In this document: in pieces, positions 46,312-56,367 of the stretch | Layout of the letters: each line of letters opens with the position of its first letter | Numbering within the stretch: position 1 is the first letter of the stretch | From: Hyparrhenia diplandra | Lineage: Eukaryota > Streptophyta > Magnoliopsida > Poales > Poaceae | NCBI GenBank assembly: GCA_015847255.1 | Contig: JADLZK010004590.1 | Span: forward strand, 248,001 to 312,000 | Direction of reading: 5' to 3' | Length of the DNA: 64,000 nucleotides | The notes under the pieces: model-generated | What the model saw: only the letters and a program-made list of their open reading frames with translations | What the model was told of the DNA's origin: nothing | The model's database searches: none | Program-made: the position numbers and the translations under genes

Positions 46312-47610
46312 CTAACTTTTTCTTTGATATGTGCTATGCCTTTTCTCGATCTTCTCGAGCATCAATAATCTGATTCTTGATAGTTGATTCTCTTTTGTGG
46401 CATTGGTTACCATACCATGCTCAACAATTCCTATATTCAGTTTCTCCAGTTCCTGACATAGAGTTCTATCCCTTATGCTAGCTATAAGACAATTACACTG
46501 AGGATTCCGACTGAGTGCATCGGCAACAACATTTGCCTTTCCAGGATGGTAATGCACTTCTATGTCGTAGTCCTTGATTAATTCTAGCCATCTTCTCTGG
46601 CGCATATTCAAGTCTGATTGGGTAAAGATATATTTCAGACTTTTATGGTCTGTATATACATGACAAGTATTACCCAACAGATAATGACGCCAGATTTTTA
46701 GAGCATGAACCACTGCTGCTAGTTCTAAATCATGAGTTGGATAATGCTCTTCATGGCGTTTTAGTTGGCGTGATGCATAGGCGATAACTTTGCCTTCTTG
46801 CATTAACACACAACCAATACCAATACCAGATGCGTCACAAAAGACGTCAAATGGTTTCTCAATATCCGGTTGGGCTAAGACTGGGGCAGTGGTTAGTGCT
46901 TTCTTCAAAGTCTGAAAAGCATGCTCACACTCTGGTGACCATACAAACTTGGTCTGATTCTTCAACAACTCCGTGATAGGCTTTGACACTCTTGAAAAAT
47001 CAGGAATGAATCGACGGTAATATCCTGCCATTCCAAGGAAACTACGAACCTCATGAACAGTCGTTGGTGGTTTCCAGTTGAGGATATCTTTTACTTTGCT
47101 CGGGTCAACGGCAACTCCTTCAGATGATAGCACATGACCTAGGAATTGTACTTCTTTCAGCCAGAAGGCACACTTGCTAAATTTAGCATAAAGGTGATGA
47201 TCCCTCAATCGTTTTAAAACTATTCTGAGATGCTCGGCATGCTCTTCTTCATTTTTGGAATAAACAAGAATATCATCAATAAACACCACCACGAACTTAT
47301 CCAGTTCTGACATAAACACTGTGTTCATCAAATACATGAAATGAGCCGGGGCGTTTGTTAAACCAAAGGACATAACCAAATATTCATAAAGACCGTATCT
47401 TGTGGTGAATGCGGTCTTTGGAATATCCTCAGGTTTAATCCTGATTTGATGATACCCCGATCTCACATCAATCTTGGAAAAGACTTTGGCTCCGGCTAAT
47501 TGATCAAAAAGTAAATCAATCCGGGGCAGAGGATACTTGTTTTTGATCGTCACTTCATTAAGGGGACGATAATCTATACACATCCTCAAAGTTCGATCCT
47601 TCTTCTTCAA
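46312..47610 (-). CDS. reverse transcriptase and RNase H of chromovirus E
   Basis: A 432-codon frame beginning inside the RT domain. Motifs: LRMCIDYRPLNEVTIKNKYP, KIDVRSGYHQIRI, the active-site box VVFIDDILVYSK, then RNase H with VFCDASGIGIGCVLMQ, ASRQLKRHEEHYPTHDLEL and VYTDHKSLKYIF, and the linker HPGKANVVADALSR. All catalytic Asp residues of both domains are present. The start of RT lies in the overlapping protease frame; a one-base shift at about 47600 separates them. It makes cDNA in the virus-like particle. Confidence 0.93.
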   Translation of the reverse strand: MKKKDRTLRMCIDYRPLNEVTIKNKYPLPRIDLLFDQLAGAKVFSKIDVRSGYHQIRIKPEDIPKTAFTTRYGLYEYLVMSFGLTNAPAHFMYLMNTVFMSELDKFVVVFIDDILVYSKNEEEHAEHLRIVLKRLRDHHLYAKFSKCAFWLKEVQFLGHVLSSEGVAVDPSKVKDILNWKPPTTVHEVRSFLGMAGYYRRFIPDFSRVSKPITELLKNQTKFVWSPECEHAFQTLKKALTTAPVLAQPDIEKPFDVFCDASGIGIGCVLMQEGKVIAYASRQLKRHEEHYPTHDLELAAVVHALKIWRHYLLGNTCHVYTDHKSLKYIFTQSDLNMRQRRWLELIKDYDIEVHYHPGKANVVADALSRNPQCNCLIASIRDRTLCQELEKLNIGIVEHGMVTNATKENQLSRIRLLMLEKIEKRHSTYQRKS

Positions 47611-48295
47611 AAAAATTTGGACATCCCCAAGGTGAAGAACTTGGTCTAATAAACCCTTTTTCTAATAACCCTTGTGGCGAAGTTTTCATTTCGGCCAACT
47701 CTTTTGGTGCCATTCTATAAGCTCTTCGAGAGATGGGAGCAGTTCCCGGTTTCAATTCTATACTGAATTGAACATCTCTTTCCGGTGGTAGTCCAGGCAA
47801 ATCATCTGGAAATACATCCGGAAACTCACATACTACTGGGATGTCTTTAATCTCCTTAACACAAGTTGCACATACTTTTTCAACTGCCCTCTTGACAATT
47901 GGAAGTTGAATAAGGAGTTCGGAATTTTTCTCAGGTAACTTTACTTTGACAGTTCTATTGATGGTATCTATAATAGTACCGTATTGGTACAGCCAGTTCA
48001 TACCAAGGATCACGTCTATATCTTGATCCTTAAGAACTATCATATTGGTGGGGAAATCATATCCACCTAATGTTATGGGGATCTGATATGCCACTTCTTT
48101 AGTACTCATACGTCCCCCGGGTGAGTGTATAATGAACTCATCCTTCATTTTCCCAATGGCTATCGCATTTTTCTCCACAAATGTTTTACTGATGAATGTA
48201 TGCGATGCACCAGAATCAAATAATATTACTGCAGGATGTTTGGCGACAGGGAACATACCCATCATAATTGGTTCCCCCGCAGGAATGTCCTCCAC
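47558..48295 (-). CDS. aspartic protease and start of RT of chromovirus E
   Basis: A 245-codon frame. The protease has the catalytic motif ILFDSGASHTFIS (residues about 28-40) and the later VILGMNWLYQYG. It then runs into the RT amino end (FPDVFPDDLPGLPPERDVQF, FIRPSSSPWGCP). It is in the same frame as gag upstream, with a TAG at 48380-48382 between them. The protease would cut the polyprotein. The ATG given is only the first in the open frame; translation would come from Gag-Pol. Confidence 0.92.
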   Translation of the reverse strand: MEDIPAGEPIMMGMFPVAKHPAVILFDSGASHTFISKTFVEKNAIAIGKMKDEFIIHSPGGRMSTKEVAYQIPITLGGYDFPTNMIVLKDQDIDVILGMNWLYQYGTIIDTINRTVKVKLPEKNSELLIQLPIVKRAVEKVCATCVKEIKDIPVVCEFPDVFPDDLPGLPPERDVQFSIELKPGTAPISRRAYRMAPKELAEMKTSPQGLLEKGFIRPSSSPWGCPNFFEEEGSNFEDVYRLSSP

Positions 48296-48379
48296 ATTGG
48301 TGTAGTATACTTTTCCGGTTCTCTTTTCCCCCTTTCCCTTCTGATCTTTCTGGGTATTATTCTTGTTCTGTGGTTGCGG

Positions 48380-49435
48380 CTAACTTCCAGAAGAGACCTG
48401 ATAACCTGGGTTATACTTTCGAGGATTGGGGCATTCTCGAGAATAATGTCCAGGTTTTCCACAGTTATAGCAAATGGGTGTATGGCTTTGTGGAGGAGGA
48501 TTGCGAATGACAGGGGCATTCGGCTGATGTGGATAGGGAAAAGCTGCAGCAGGTCGAACAAATGACTGCTGTCTAGGTTGGAACTGTGGTGGTGGACGAT
48601 AAGAAGGACGAAAATGATTCACAGGATGGTAAATCACTTTCTGACGCTTTGATTTGCCACCAGAATATCCAGAGGAGAAATTTTTCTTTTTCTTGTCTTC
48701 CTTATGCTCGTATTCCATAAGAACACGATTCTTTTCTTCACATGATATGGCCATATTTACCACATCATGATAAGAGTCTGTGTCACGGATATTCATCATG
48801 GCATGAAGCTTTGGATGAAGGCCTCGGATGAACCACTCCTTCTTCTTTCCATCTGAATTCACAAGTTCTGTGGCATACTGTGACAGGTGATTAAACTTGC
48901 CCACATACTGAAGTACCGAGTCTTCTCCTTGCTTTAAAGCTAAGAACTCATCTAGCTTCTTGGCCATAACCCCTGCTGGAATGAAATGAGCACGAAAGGC
49001 ATGCTTGAATTCATCCCAGGTGATTTGGTGTCCAGCAGGCTGCTCAGCTTTGAAATTATTCCACCAAGCTCCGGCAGTATTCCGAAGCTGTTGTGCAGCA
49101 AAGAGGGGCTTCTGATGATCCGTACAAGTCATCAACTCAAACTTTTCCTCCATAGCACGAAGCCAATCATTTGCCTCTAATGGCTCATCAGCTCTACTAA
49201 AGATTGGAGGTTTTGTGCCGGTGAACTTTGGATAAGAAGTTTCATCTTCTTCATCATCTCGACCCTTGTGGTCACGACGATTGTTCTGACTCTGAGCTAC
49301 TTCTCGTATCAGACGAGAGTTCTCAGTAGTAGCTTGAACCAGAGCCGCAATGGCATCAGTCAGGTTTGTTGGGACTGGTGGAGGGTTTGGAAGGTCACCC
49401 CTATTCTGAGAGCTGGCGCTGTTGTTGTGCGACAT
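48380..49435 (-). CDS. Gag of chromovirus E
   Basis: A 351-residue protein starting MSHNNSASSQNRGDLPNPPP. The capsid-like core covers about residues 90-240 (EANDWLRAMEEKFELMTCTD, AWWNNFKAEQPAGHQITWDE, FLALKQGEDSVLQYVGKFN). A Lys-rich stretch EDKKKKNFSSG follows, and a single zinc knuckle CYNCGKPGHYSREC near residue 325. Gag forms the particle and packages RNA. The frame is intact to a TAG and continues in the same frame into protease. Its ATG is 191 bp downstream of the H3-tail-like ORF. Confidence 0.94.
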   Translation of the reverse strand: MSHNNSASSQNRGDLPNPPPVPTNLTDAIAALVQATTENSRLIREVAQSQNNRRDHKGRDDEEDETSYPKFTGTKPPIFSRADEPLEANDWLRAMEEKFELMTCTDHQKPLFAAQQLRNTAGAWWNNFKAEQPAGHQITWDEFKHAFRAHFIPAGVMAKKLDEFLALKQGEDSVLQYVGKFNHLSQYATELVNSDGKKKEWFIRGLHPKLHAMMNIRDTDSYHDVVNMAISCEEKNRVLMEYEHKEDKKKKNFSSGYSGGKSKRQKVIYHPVNHFRPSYRPPPQFQPRQQSFVRPAAAFPYPHQPNAPVIRNPPPQSHTPICYNCGKPGHYSRECPNPRKYNPGYQVSSGS

Positions 49436-49626
49436 CTGTTATTAAAACAAAACTATATAACACCCAACCAGATTTATTGAACTTCAAAAGAAAAACAAAC
49501 AAAAACAACACATATCACTTATTCTTCAAACAGGAGTTCCAGCCTACATCTATCCCGGGCTTATCTAAGTAGCTTACTATTAAACAAAACTATATTACAT
49601 ATTCTACAAAAAACCTCATTCCTACT

Positions 49627-50190
49627 TTATGGGTCATTCTCTGACTCGTTATCACTAACGTGAGGTTCCGCTTCTTCTGGATTTTCTTCTACTTCCATAT
49701 CCTCTTGGATTACTTCACCCAAATCCTCTTGTACTGCCTGAGGTTGATGATTTGGGTTGAGAAGATTGTTCATATGATGAATTTGCATGTTCAGATTGAC
49801 CTCTTGAGCTTCCAACTGAATTGCATAAGCCACCAGTTGATGATTGTCTTGAATGAGATGGTCACACTGATGTTGGAGTGTTATCTTCTCGTGGACCGTC
49901 TCAATCAGTGCTTGACTACATTCCCCATGTTTTTGAGCACTTCGGTTCAACTCAACTTGCAGTCTTCCAATTTTAATTCCATCACGGAGCCTATCTCTAG
50001 CAGCTTCATCCAAGTCCCTGGTCAGGCGCTCGATTTCTTTTTGAAGATCTTCCTTGGTCTTGCTACTGCTTCCTTCATGAGTGTTGACATGACTAGTGCT
50101 TGCTTCAGGATCATTCCTTGCCGCAAGCTGGTGATGCGGGACGCCCTTTGGTCCTGTCTTCTTCCTAGGGGTCAATTTGGTACGGGCCAT
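49627..50190 (-). CDS. extra chromovirus ORF: histone H3-tail-like start, coiled coil, acidic end
   Basis: A complete 187-codon frame, the first after the 5' LTR and ahead of gag. Its start MARTKLTPRKKTGPK aligns with the histone H3 tail: after Met, Ala1, Arg2, Thr3, Lys4, Thr6, Arg8, Lys9, Thr11, Gly12 and Lys14 are the same, and a QLA follows as at H3 19-21 after a one-residue shift. Position 10 is Lys in place of Ser. Residues about 45-145 have heptad-like Leu/Ile spacing with charged residues (KEDLQKEIERLTRDLDEAA), suggesting a coiled coil. The end is acidic (EVIQEDMEVEENPEEAEP). There is no histone fold. Function unknown; it could copy the H3 tail to attract or compete for chromatin factors, which is inference. 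The open frame and placement support a real gene. Confidence 0.85.
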   Translation of the reverse strand: MARTKLTPRKKTGPKGVPHHQLAARNDPEASTSHVNTHEGSSSKTKEDLQKEIERLTRDLDEAARDRLRDGIKIGRLQVELNRSAQKHGECSQALIETVHEKITLQHQCDHLIQDNHQLVAYAIQLEAQEVNLNMQIHHMNNLLNPNHQPQAVQEDLGEVIQEDMEVEENPEEAEPHVSDNESENDP

Positions 50191-50547
50191 CCTGTAGAAT
50201 AGTTAAGATCAGATTACCCGTGCTCGGGTAGGAGGATCTAAAGGTTTAGCAAGAACGGGATTGATATTACTTAACCCAAACCACATTAAAGGGGAAGGTA
50301 ATATTAACAATTGATTTAAACATGATGCATGAATCGAACCTACGTAACAATCAATAAAACTTTTTGCATTAAAGATTTTATAAGTAGGGCTTTATATAAT
50401 GCTACTCCACTTATATACTTTTGAAATTGGATAAGAAAGTTTTTCAATAGATTAAGATAAGAGAATAAGCAATTTGGACCAAACTAAGAATAAAATTAGT
50501 TTGACCCAAATCATTTTGAAGTTTTAAAAAGTAATGCTACAAAGAAC

Positions 50548-50571
50548 ACGGTAACGGCGGCTCGATGCCGG
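50548..50571 (-). other. primer binding site region of chromovirus E
   Basis: On the minus strand the bases next to the 5' LTR read CACCGGCATCGAGCCGCC. This resembles a Met-tRNA site of the TGGTATCAGAGC type with changes at the CAG and CTG positions. Confidence 0.55.
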
Positions 50572-53500
50572 TGTAATGTAACCTTCAAATTACAGGGGCC
50601 CACATGTACTAATTATCGGTTCAACAACCTTTAATAGTCACATATGTGCACCTATAACCTGAAAAGCACTATTAACTATTCCAACCGGGATCCGTTACGA
50701 GGTCATTGCAAAGTATTACAACAAATTTCATACATAGTCGAGTAAACAGCGGAAGATTTATATTACAATACTTTTACAACCATATCTTTTTAAAACAAGT
50801 TTTACAATATAGAGTAGGAGTAGCGGAAAGTTTATTACACAAATAATACTACTAGACCACGCCCACGGGTTTCACTACTCACTCCTCATCACTCTCTTCT
50901 CGATGAATCGTCATGCAAAGACGGTCCGGTGCAAACATGACCTCCCGGTCCCGCAACATGGGTCAACAAACCCCGAGTGCGGGAGTACTCAACAAGACTT
51001 ACCCGACTAAAGAAAATAGGAGAAGACTCGGGAATGCCTGGTCTAATAGGAATCAAGGTAAGGCTTAGCAAGAAGCAAGGACTCTTTTTTGAGAAAAAGC
51101 TTACTAATAGTGAATCCTTACTTTCCATGTTTTAATCTCAATTTAGTATCTCACCTATTCTAGGTGATCTTACACTATAGCAAACACTTGTAGAAGTTCC
51201 ATCACTTATTCCATCTCTTCATTGTTCCATAATTAAACTACGATGTAAGGGGAAACCAAGTCTCCATATCCGAGAAGCACGGCGATTTCGAAATCGATTA
51301 ACCCGGTGGGGAGTTCTTTCCACACGACATATGTAGCACTTAAGCTTGCATATATCAACCCTTTCCTGGATACTCAAAACGGAACCGCGTCCTACGCCAC
51401 CCGAGAATACCGTACACCTCCAATCCGGGACTTTAACCCACGAGGGTAACATGTACTCCCGCCATCTCTCCACTCCCGGTCGCGGTTTATGCGTTTCCGA
51501 TTTGACACCCCCAAGATCGGGGCTTACCGGAGTATGTGTCCGGAACTAGGGTCGACTGTGATGGGATGACACCCATGACAGACGTGCCATTGGTCCAACG
51601 ACCTCAGGCGCAGATTGCGTTCCATAGTCTCGGTCCACATTGCTTACAACGAACGGTCCTTAATCGACAAGCCGGAAATACTACACTGAGACTCCATTCT
51701 CAGTGCAAATTACCCGACCGGTCTCAACTTCACTACCATATCCCAGTATGGTTTCATCATATAGCATCCTTTCTCATCAAATGCCTCTTCGGGCTATCAT
51801 AAGGGACTTATCACATTTTGACTCAAAAGTCTAACTAATATAGCCAAGGCTAAGCATTCTAGCATTTTAGCAAAACAAGGTTATCAAGGTAGATATCGAA
51901 ATAAACAAGGAATGGTAATGCATCAATTAGGTTGTCACTCAACTCCTATCACCTAATGCAAAGCATAAAGCAAAGGTGATATAAAGCTTTGTAAAACACA
52001 AGGAAATGTTTAAATGAACCGGGGCTTGCCTTGATCGGTGAAGTAACTTGACTCGAACGACGGATCGCGATAATCGGAACTCGAATCAACAAGATAACCT
52101 TCTTCGAGGCCCGATCAACAACTTCACGATCTCCTTCGTTCACTATACGAAAAGAACAGTTGATGCTTAACATGATGCCATGCATATAAACATGATGCGC
52201 GCGCGAGAGTGCATAAAACGATAAACGTTTTTAGTACAACTTTCCTTCACGATAAAGTTGCAACCCAACAAAACCAACTTGTTGAACTACTCTACGAGAT
52301 ATCATCACCATTGCCTAAGGAGTTCTCAAGGACCACTTGATAAAGGCATGGTTTAGGGTTCACAAAACAATCCAAAATCTACCCAAAACCCTAAGTTATA
52401 AAACATAAAATCATTTGTTTTACACATGAAATAATAGGGCATGAAATAATAAATATTTTAACTTTCTCAAAACAAACTCAAAAATTTTGTACAGGTAGAT
52501 CATGTCATAAAACAGTACCAAAACAATTTTCATGATTTTTGGATAAATAAAATAATTAATAAAAATCAAGGAAGATGCATTTTTCAATTAAATTTTGTAT
52601 TTTTAAATCATGCCAAAAGTATTCAAAATTCAAGTTTCAAATTTTTCATGGATAGACATACCCATGGGAAGGCTACACAAAAATTTTGAGAATTTTTGAG
52701 CTAGTATTTGAATTTATACAAAATTTGGAAAATCGAGATACTATTCAAATAAATGAAATTGAATAAAACATTTGATAAATGAAAAATGGGTTTTGGGCTG
52801 AATTCGGCCTGTTATCGTGCGTGGCCCGATTACTGTTCACGGTTCATCATGAACGAAGATCGGACCGGCCCCGGTGGAACAATTGGGCCGGCCTTAGTGT
52901 GAACAATTGTCGGCCCGACATCGTTCACGCGTGCGGGCCGGCGTGCTCACCGGCGGCGGTGTGCGCGCTCACCAGCGCGGTGGCGCGGCCGTGTTCGGCG
53001 CCGGTGATGGGCAAAAGGGAAAACGGAGAGGAGGAGGGCGACTAGGAGCTCACCAGGAACCTAGGAACCTAGGACGACGGGGACGACGGAGATAGGTCGA
53101 CGGCGGCGATGGCGGCTCGACGGCGGCGGCGACGTTCCGGTGGTGCAAGGCGTCGGCTGAGAAAAGGAGAGGTCGATCACGACCACGACACCAAAATGAG
53201 TCGGTTTGTGAAGAAAAACCGACAGAAAGCTCACAAGAGCAAAGATGGCGACGACGGCGAAGCTTGCGGCGGCAGACGCTGCGGCCGGCGGCGAGGAAGA
53301 CGGGGTCGCGGCGGCGATTCCGGTGGCGAGGTGGGTTGCGGCCGGGCTCCCGAGGAAGGTTAGGAAGTTGCGAAGAGGATGGGGTAGATGGTTGAGTGAA
53401 AGGTGGCTCGACGGCGACGAACGACGGCGGCGGGTGACGGCGGTTCGGCGGCGGCGGTTTTCGGAAAAAGGGAAAACGGCGGCGACGTCGGCCTATTTAT

Positions 53501-54328
53501 AGGCATGGGGAGGTTGGACAGGTGACCAGGGGGACGCCGCGAAGGTCCGCGGCGCGGACGCTGGAATTTGGGCGGTGGACGGCGGGCGCGAACCTTGACG
53601 CCGGCGGTGGCAGCCGGTGAGAGATCGGGTACTGTTCATCCCCCCTCAAATCAAACCCTAATCTGAACTTTTCAAATTACTCCAAAAATTTGAACTGAAC
53701 TCAAAAATTTCCAAAAAGTGACCCCCTTAATTTTTCAAGATCTACAAATTTCATAATTGGACCATTTTCAAAATCTGCCTAGAAATATGACTTTTTGAAA
53801 TGCAGTTCAAAATTTTGAAATTTGAATTCAAAATTACTTTTAAAATCATGTAACAACTTGAAAAACTTTGTACATGACTTTTGTTCCTCTCAACAAGATC
53901 TACAAACTAACTTTTGAAAGTTTTCTCAAATTTTGCTTAAATTTTGAAATATAGAAAAGGGGGCAATTAGGGTTTGAATGAAATTCAAAATTACTTTAAA
54001 ATTTTGAACTAAACTTTAAAAACTCAACATACCAACTTTGTTTAGTTTTGAAAACCCTACAAAAATGCTTTAATGACCATACCCAAAATCTTGATAAATT
54101 TTTAATAAATTAAAAGGGGACAAACTAGGGTTTGGAATTAGGGTTTCCGGCAAGGGGGATAGTTTCCGGAATCTGCTTCCTCCCGCGTCTTTTCGACCGA
54201 CATTACAACCAAGCATAAAATAAACTTATTTTAGTTCAATGCAACACATGGTGGGCTAAACATGGATGCTTTGCAATGATCATGATGACATGTCAAGTTT
54301 TAGTGGAAATAACACCAGGGGTGTTACA
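50572..54328 (-). repeat. 5' LTR of chromovirus E
   Basis: 3757 bp, starting TGTAATGTAACC and ending GGTGTTACA. It aligns along its whole length with 41051-44818. Differences cluster at CAG/CTG positions. The probable TATA box TATTTATAG is near 53494 on the plus strand (inverse CTATAAATA). Confidence 0.95.
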
Positions 54329-54333
54329 GGTGG

Positions 54334-56110
54334 TGCCTATGTTACAATCGGGTGCAGGTTGTCTACTTGAAAGGGTGCATTGATTTCATATTCAGGTGTG
54401 TAAATCAGCTTTTCCATAGCGCTGTTTTGCATCGGCGTAGTTTCCATCAACGAAAGAGCGTCGATGGTGGGATCATGGGGCCTGAGGTTGAGAGGACAAA
54501 CACTCTGGTAGAAGAGGCTGTTATCTATGTTACCAGTCGTTGCTGGGTGTCTAATTCAAACCCTCTATTGATTTCAGGTCCGCGTGTGTATAAAATTACT
54601 CGGATAGAAGAGGATGGCATCTAGATTGCCAAGCGTCACAGCCTCGATTGACCTCAGGTTTAGGTGTGTAGACCATCTTTTCTCTAACGTTATTTTGCAT
54701 CACTGTATTAGCATGTGGTGTTCCTTTCCGATCTAATGAAAAGGAGTCACGAGGGGTGTATTCAATCTGCCCAATATACTGGTGCTGGGCATGCTGATCG
54801 AGGGAACCATTATTACCGTTATATTTGAAATCCATTCAAGCCACCGATGCTTACGCTACGGTGTACATCCTATCTGTCTGATATAATGAATTTTGAACTG
54901 CAACACATGAGAGTTGTGAAACGATTGTAATATCTTTGCCTTTTCGTTTCCCGTTTGAGTTCATTTCCTCCAACAGTGCTGCTATACAGCACGGTGGTTC
55001 TGTACTACTCGATGAAAAAGTAGTTCCTTCCATTCTGCAGGTTGTAAATTCTCAGCAATGTAGTCCGCATTATATAATATCTGCCATGCTTTTGGTACAG
55101 GTTCAAAGCCTCTACTAATTTCAGGTCCGAGTGTGTATAAAATTACTCAGGTAGAAGAGGATGGCATCTATGTTGCCAGGTGCCACAGCCTCGATTGACC
55201 TCAGGTTTAGGTGTGTACACCATCTTTTGTGTAACATTATTTTGCACCACCGTATTTGCATGTGGTGTCCCGTTCCGACCTAATAAAAATTAGCCACAAA
55301 GGGTTGTATCCAAGCTACCCAGTGTACTGGTGTTGGTGACGCTGATCGAGGGAACCGTTATTACCGTTATATTTCAAATCCGTTCAAGCCAGCTATGCTT
55401 GCGCTACGGTGTACAATCTATCTGTCTCATGAGCACCTATAATGAAATTTGACCTGCAACGTATGAGGGTTCTGAAACAATCGTAATAGCTTTGCCTTTT
55501 GGGTTCCCGTTTGAGTTGGTTTCCTCCAACAGTGCCGCTGGCCAGCACATTGATTCTGTACTACACGATGAAAAAGCAGTTCTTTCCATTCTGCAAATTT
55601 AAAATTCTCAGCAATGTAGATCGCGTTATATAGTATCTGCTATGCTTTTGGTACAGGAAAACAGTCTCGACGCCGGGATCTTATGACCGGAGGTTACAAA
55701 GGAAAATACTCAGATAGAAGAGGGTGTCACTGTATTGGCAGCCCATTTAGGGTGTGTAATTCAACGTCTCCAGTTACTTCAGGTTAGTCTGTGCATAAAA
55801 GCCGGTCTCTACTGCTAACACAATGTACTCTTGTGGATTTGGTTTTATAATAAGGAGGTTCAGGCTTTATTTCCTTGTGCGCAGTTATACGAAAAAAAAC
55901 AGGGAAGATCTGCTTTGGTGAAGGTGCACTCTTGTTCATTTACAGCGCTATTCGGCCTCTGCTCAGGCCATCTACACAAGCGTGGAAGTGTAGGCCGGGC
56001 GTCCAAAAAACAAACGAGTGTCAGCACTGCAAGGAAACATCCAACAAGATGGCCGCCTCAGCAATGCAGATCGAACAGATGTTTTGCTATGTGTGCTTTG
56101 TTAAAATAAC
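54334..56110 (+). repeat. tandem repeats of the 40-kb gene's 3' region
   Basis: Two full copies of a unit of about 548 bp (54573-55120 and 55121 to about 55660; for example TCAGGTCCGMGTGTGTATAAAATTAC and TAGAAGAGGATGGCATCTA recur), plus partial copies at 54334-54572 and 55661-55810. A related fragment lies at 40830-41045, left of element E. Short frames occur (54352-54624, 55831-56109), but no domain is recognised. Many segments look like intron and exon borders (TTTCAG/GT), so this may be a transcribed, rearranged pseudogene. Confidence 0.65.
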
Positions 56111-56367
56111 AAGCTTCTAAGAAGCCTTCATAAACGACACCTACAATTTGAATGACGACGGTAGGGTAAGGAATCTAAACATGGGATGGGATAGATGGCC
56201 ATTCAGGACGCCCGGCTTGGCATGGGCCGCGGCCAAGCATGTAGGGCACGGTGGGCCTATCGGGGCACTCCCAGTAACAAAAGATCATTAACCACACAGC
56301 ACTCCCAACGACAGGGCACAATTTTTCACTGACAACCTACTCTGTAATGAAGTATTTTTATTATTCA
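56111..56367. other. intergenic, nothing recognised
   Basis: Short unique-looking stretch with no frame of note between the repeat array and a Helitron end. Confidence 0.5.

Larger units (their letters stand above)
41051..54328 (-). mobile_element. Tekay/Del-like chromovirus E (Ty3/gypsy), nearly intact
   Basis: 13,278 bp with LTRs of about 3.76 kb, perfect GGTGG target duplications (41046-41050 and 54329-54333), a polypurine tract, a primer binding site, an extra ORF, gag, protease, RT/RNase H, integrase and a chromodomain-like tail. Gene order is on the minus strand. Very long LTRs and the chromodomain point to the Tekay (Del) group. The LTRs are close in sequence and differ mostly at CAG/CTG sites and small indels, so insertion looks recent. 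A few frameshifts and one stop interrupt pol. Confidence 0.96.

Noticed and set aside
49660..50202. 180-codon plus-strand ORF
   Set aside because: It is antisense to the H3-tail-like ORF, has no recognisable motif and starts within that ORF's 3' end; taken as a shadow.
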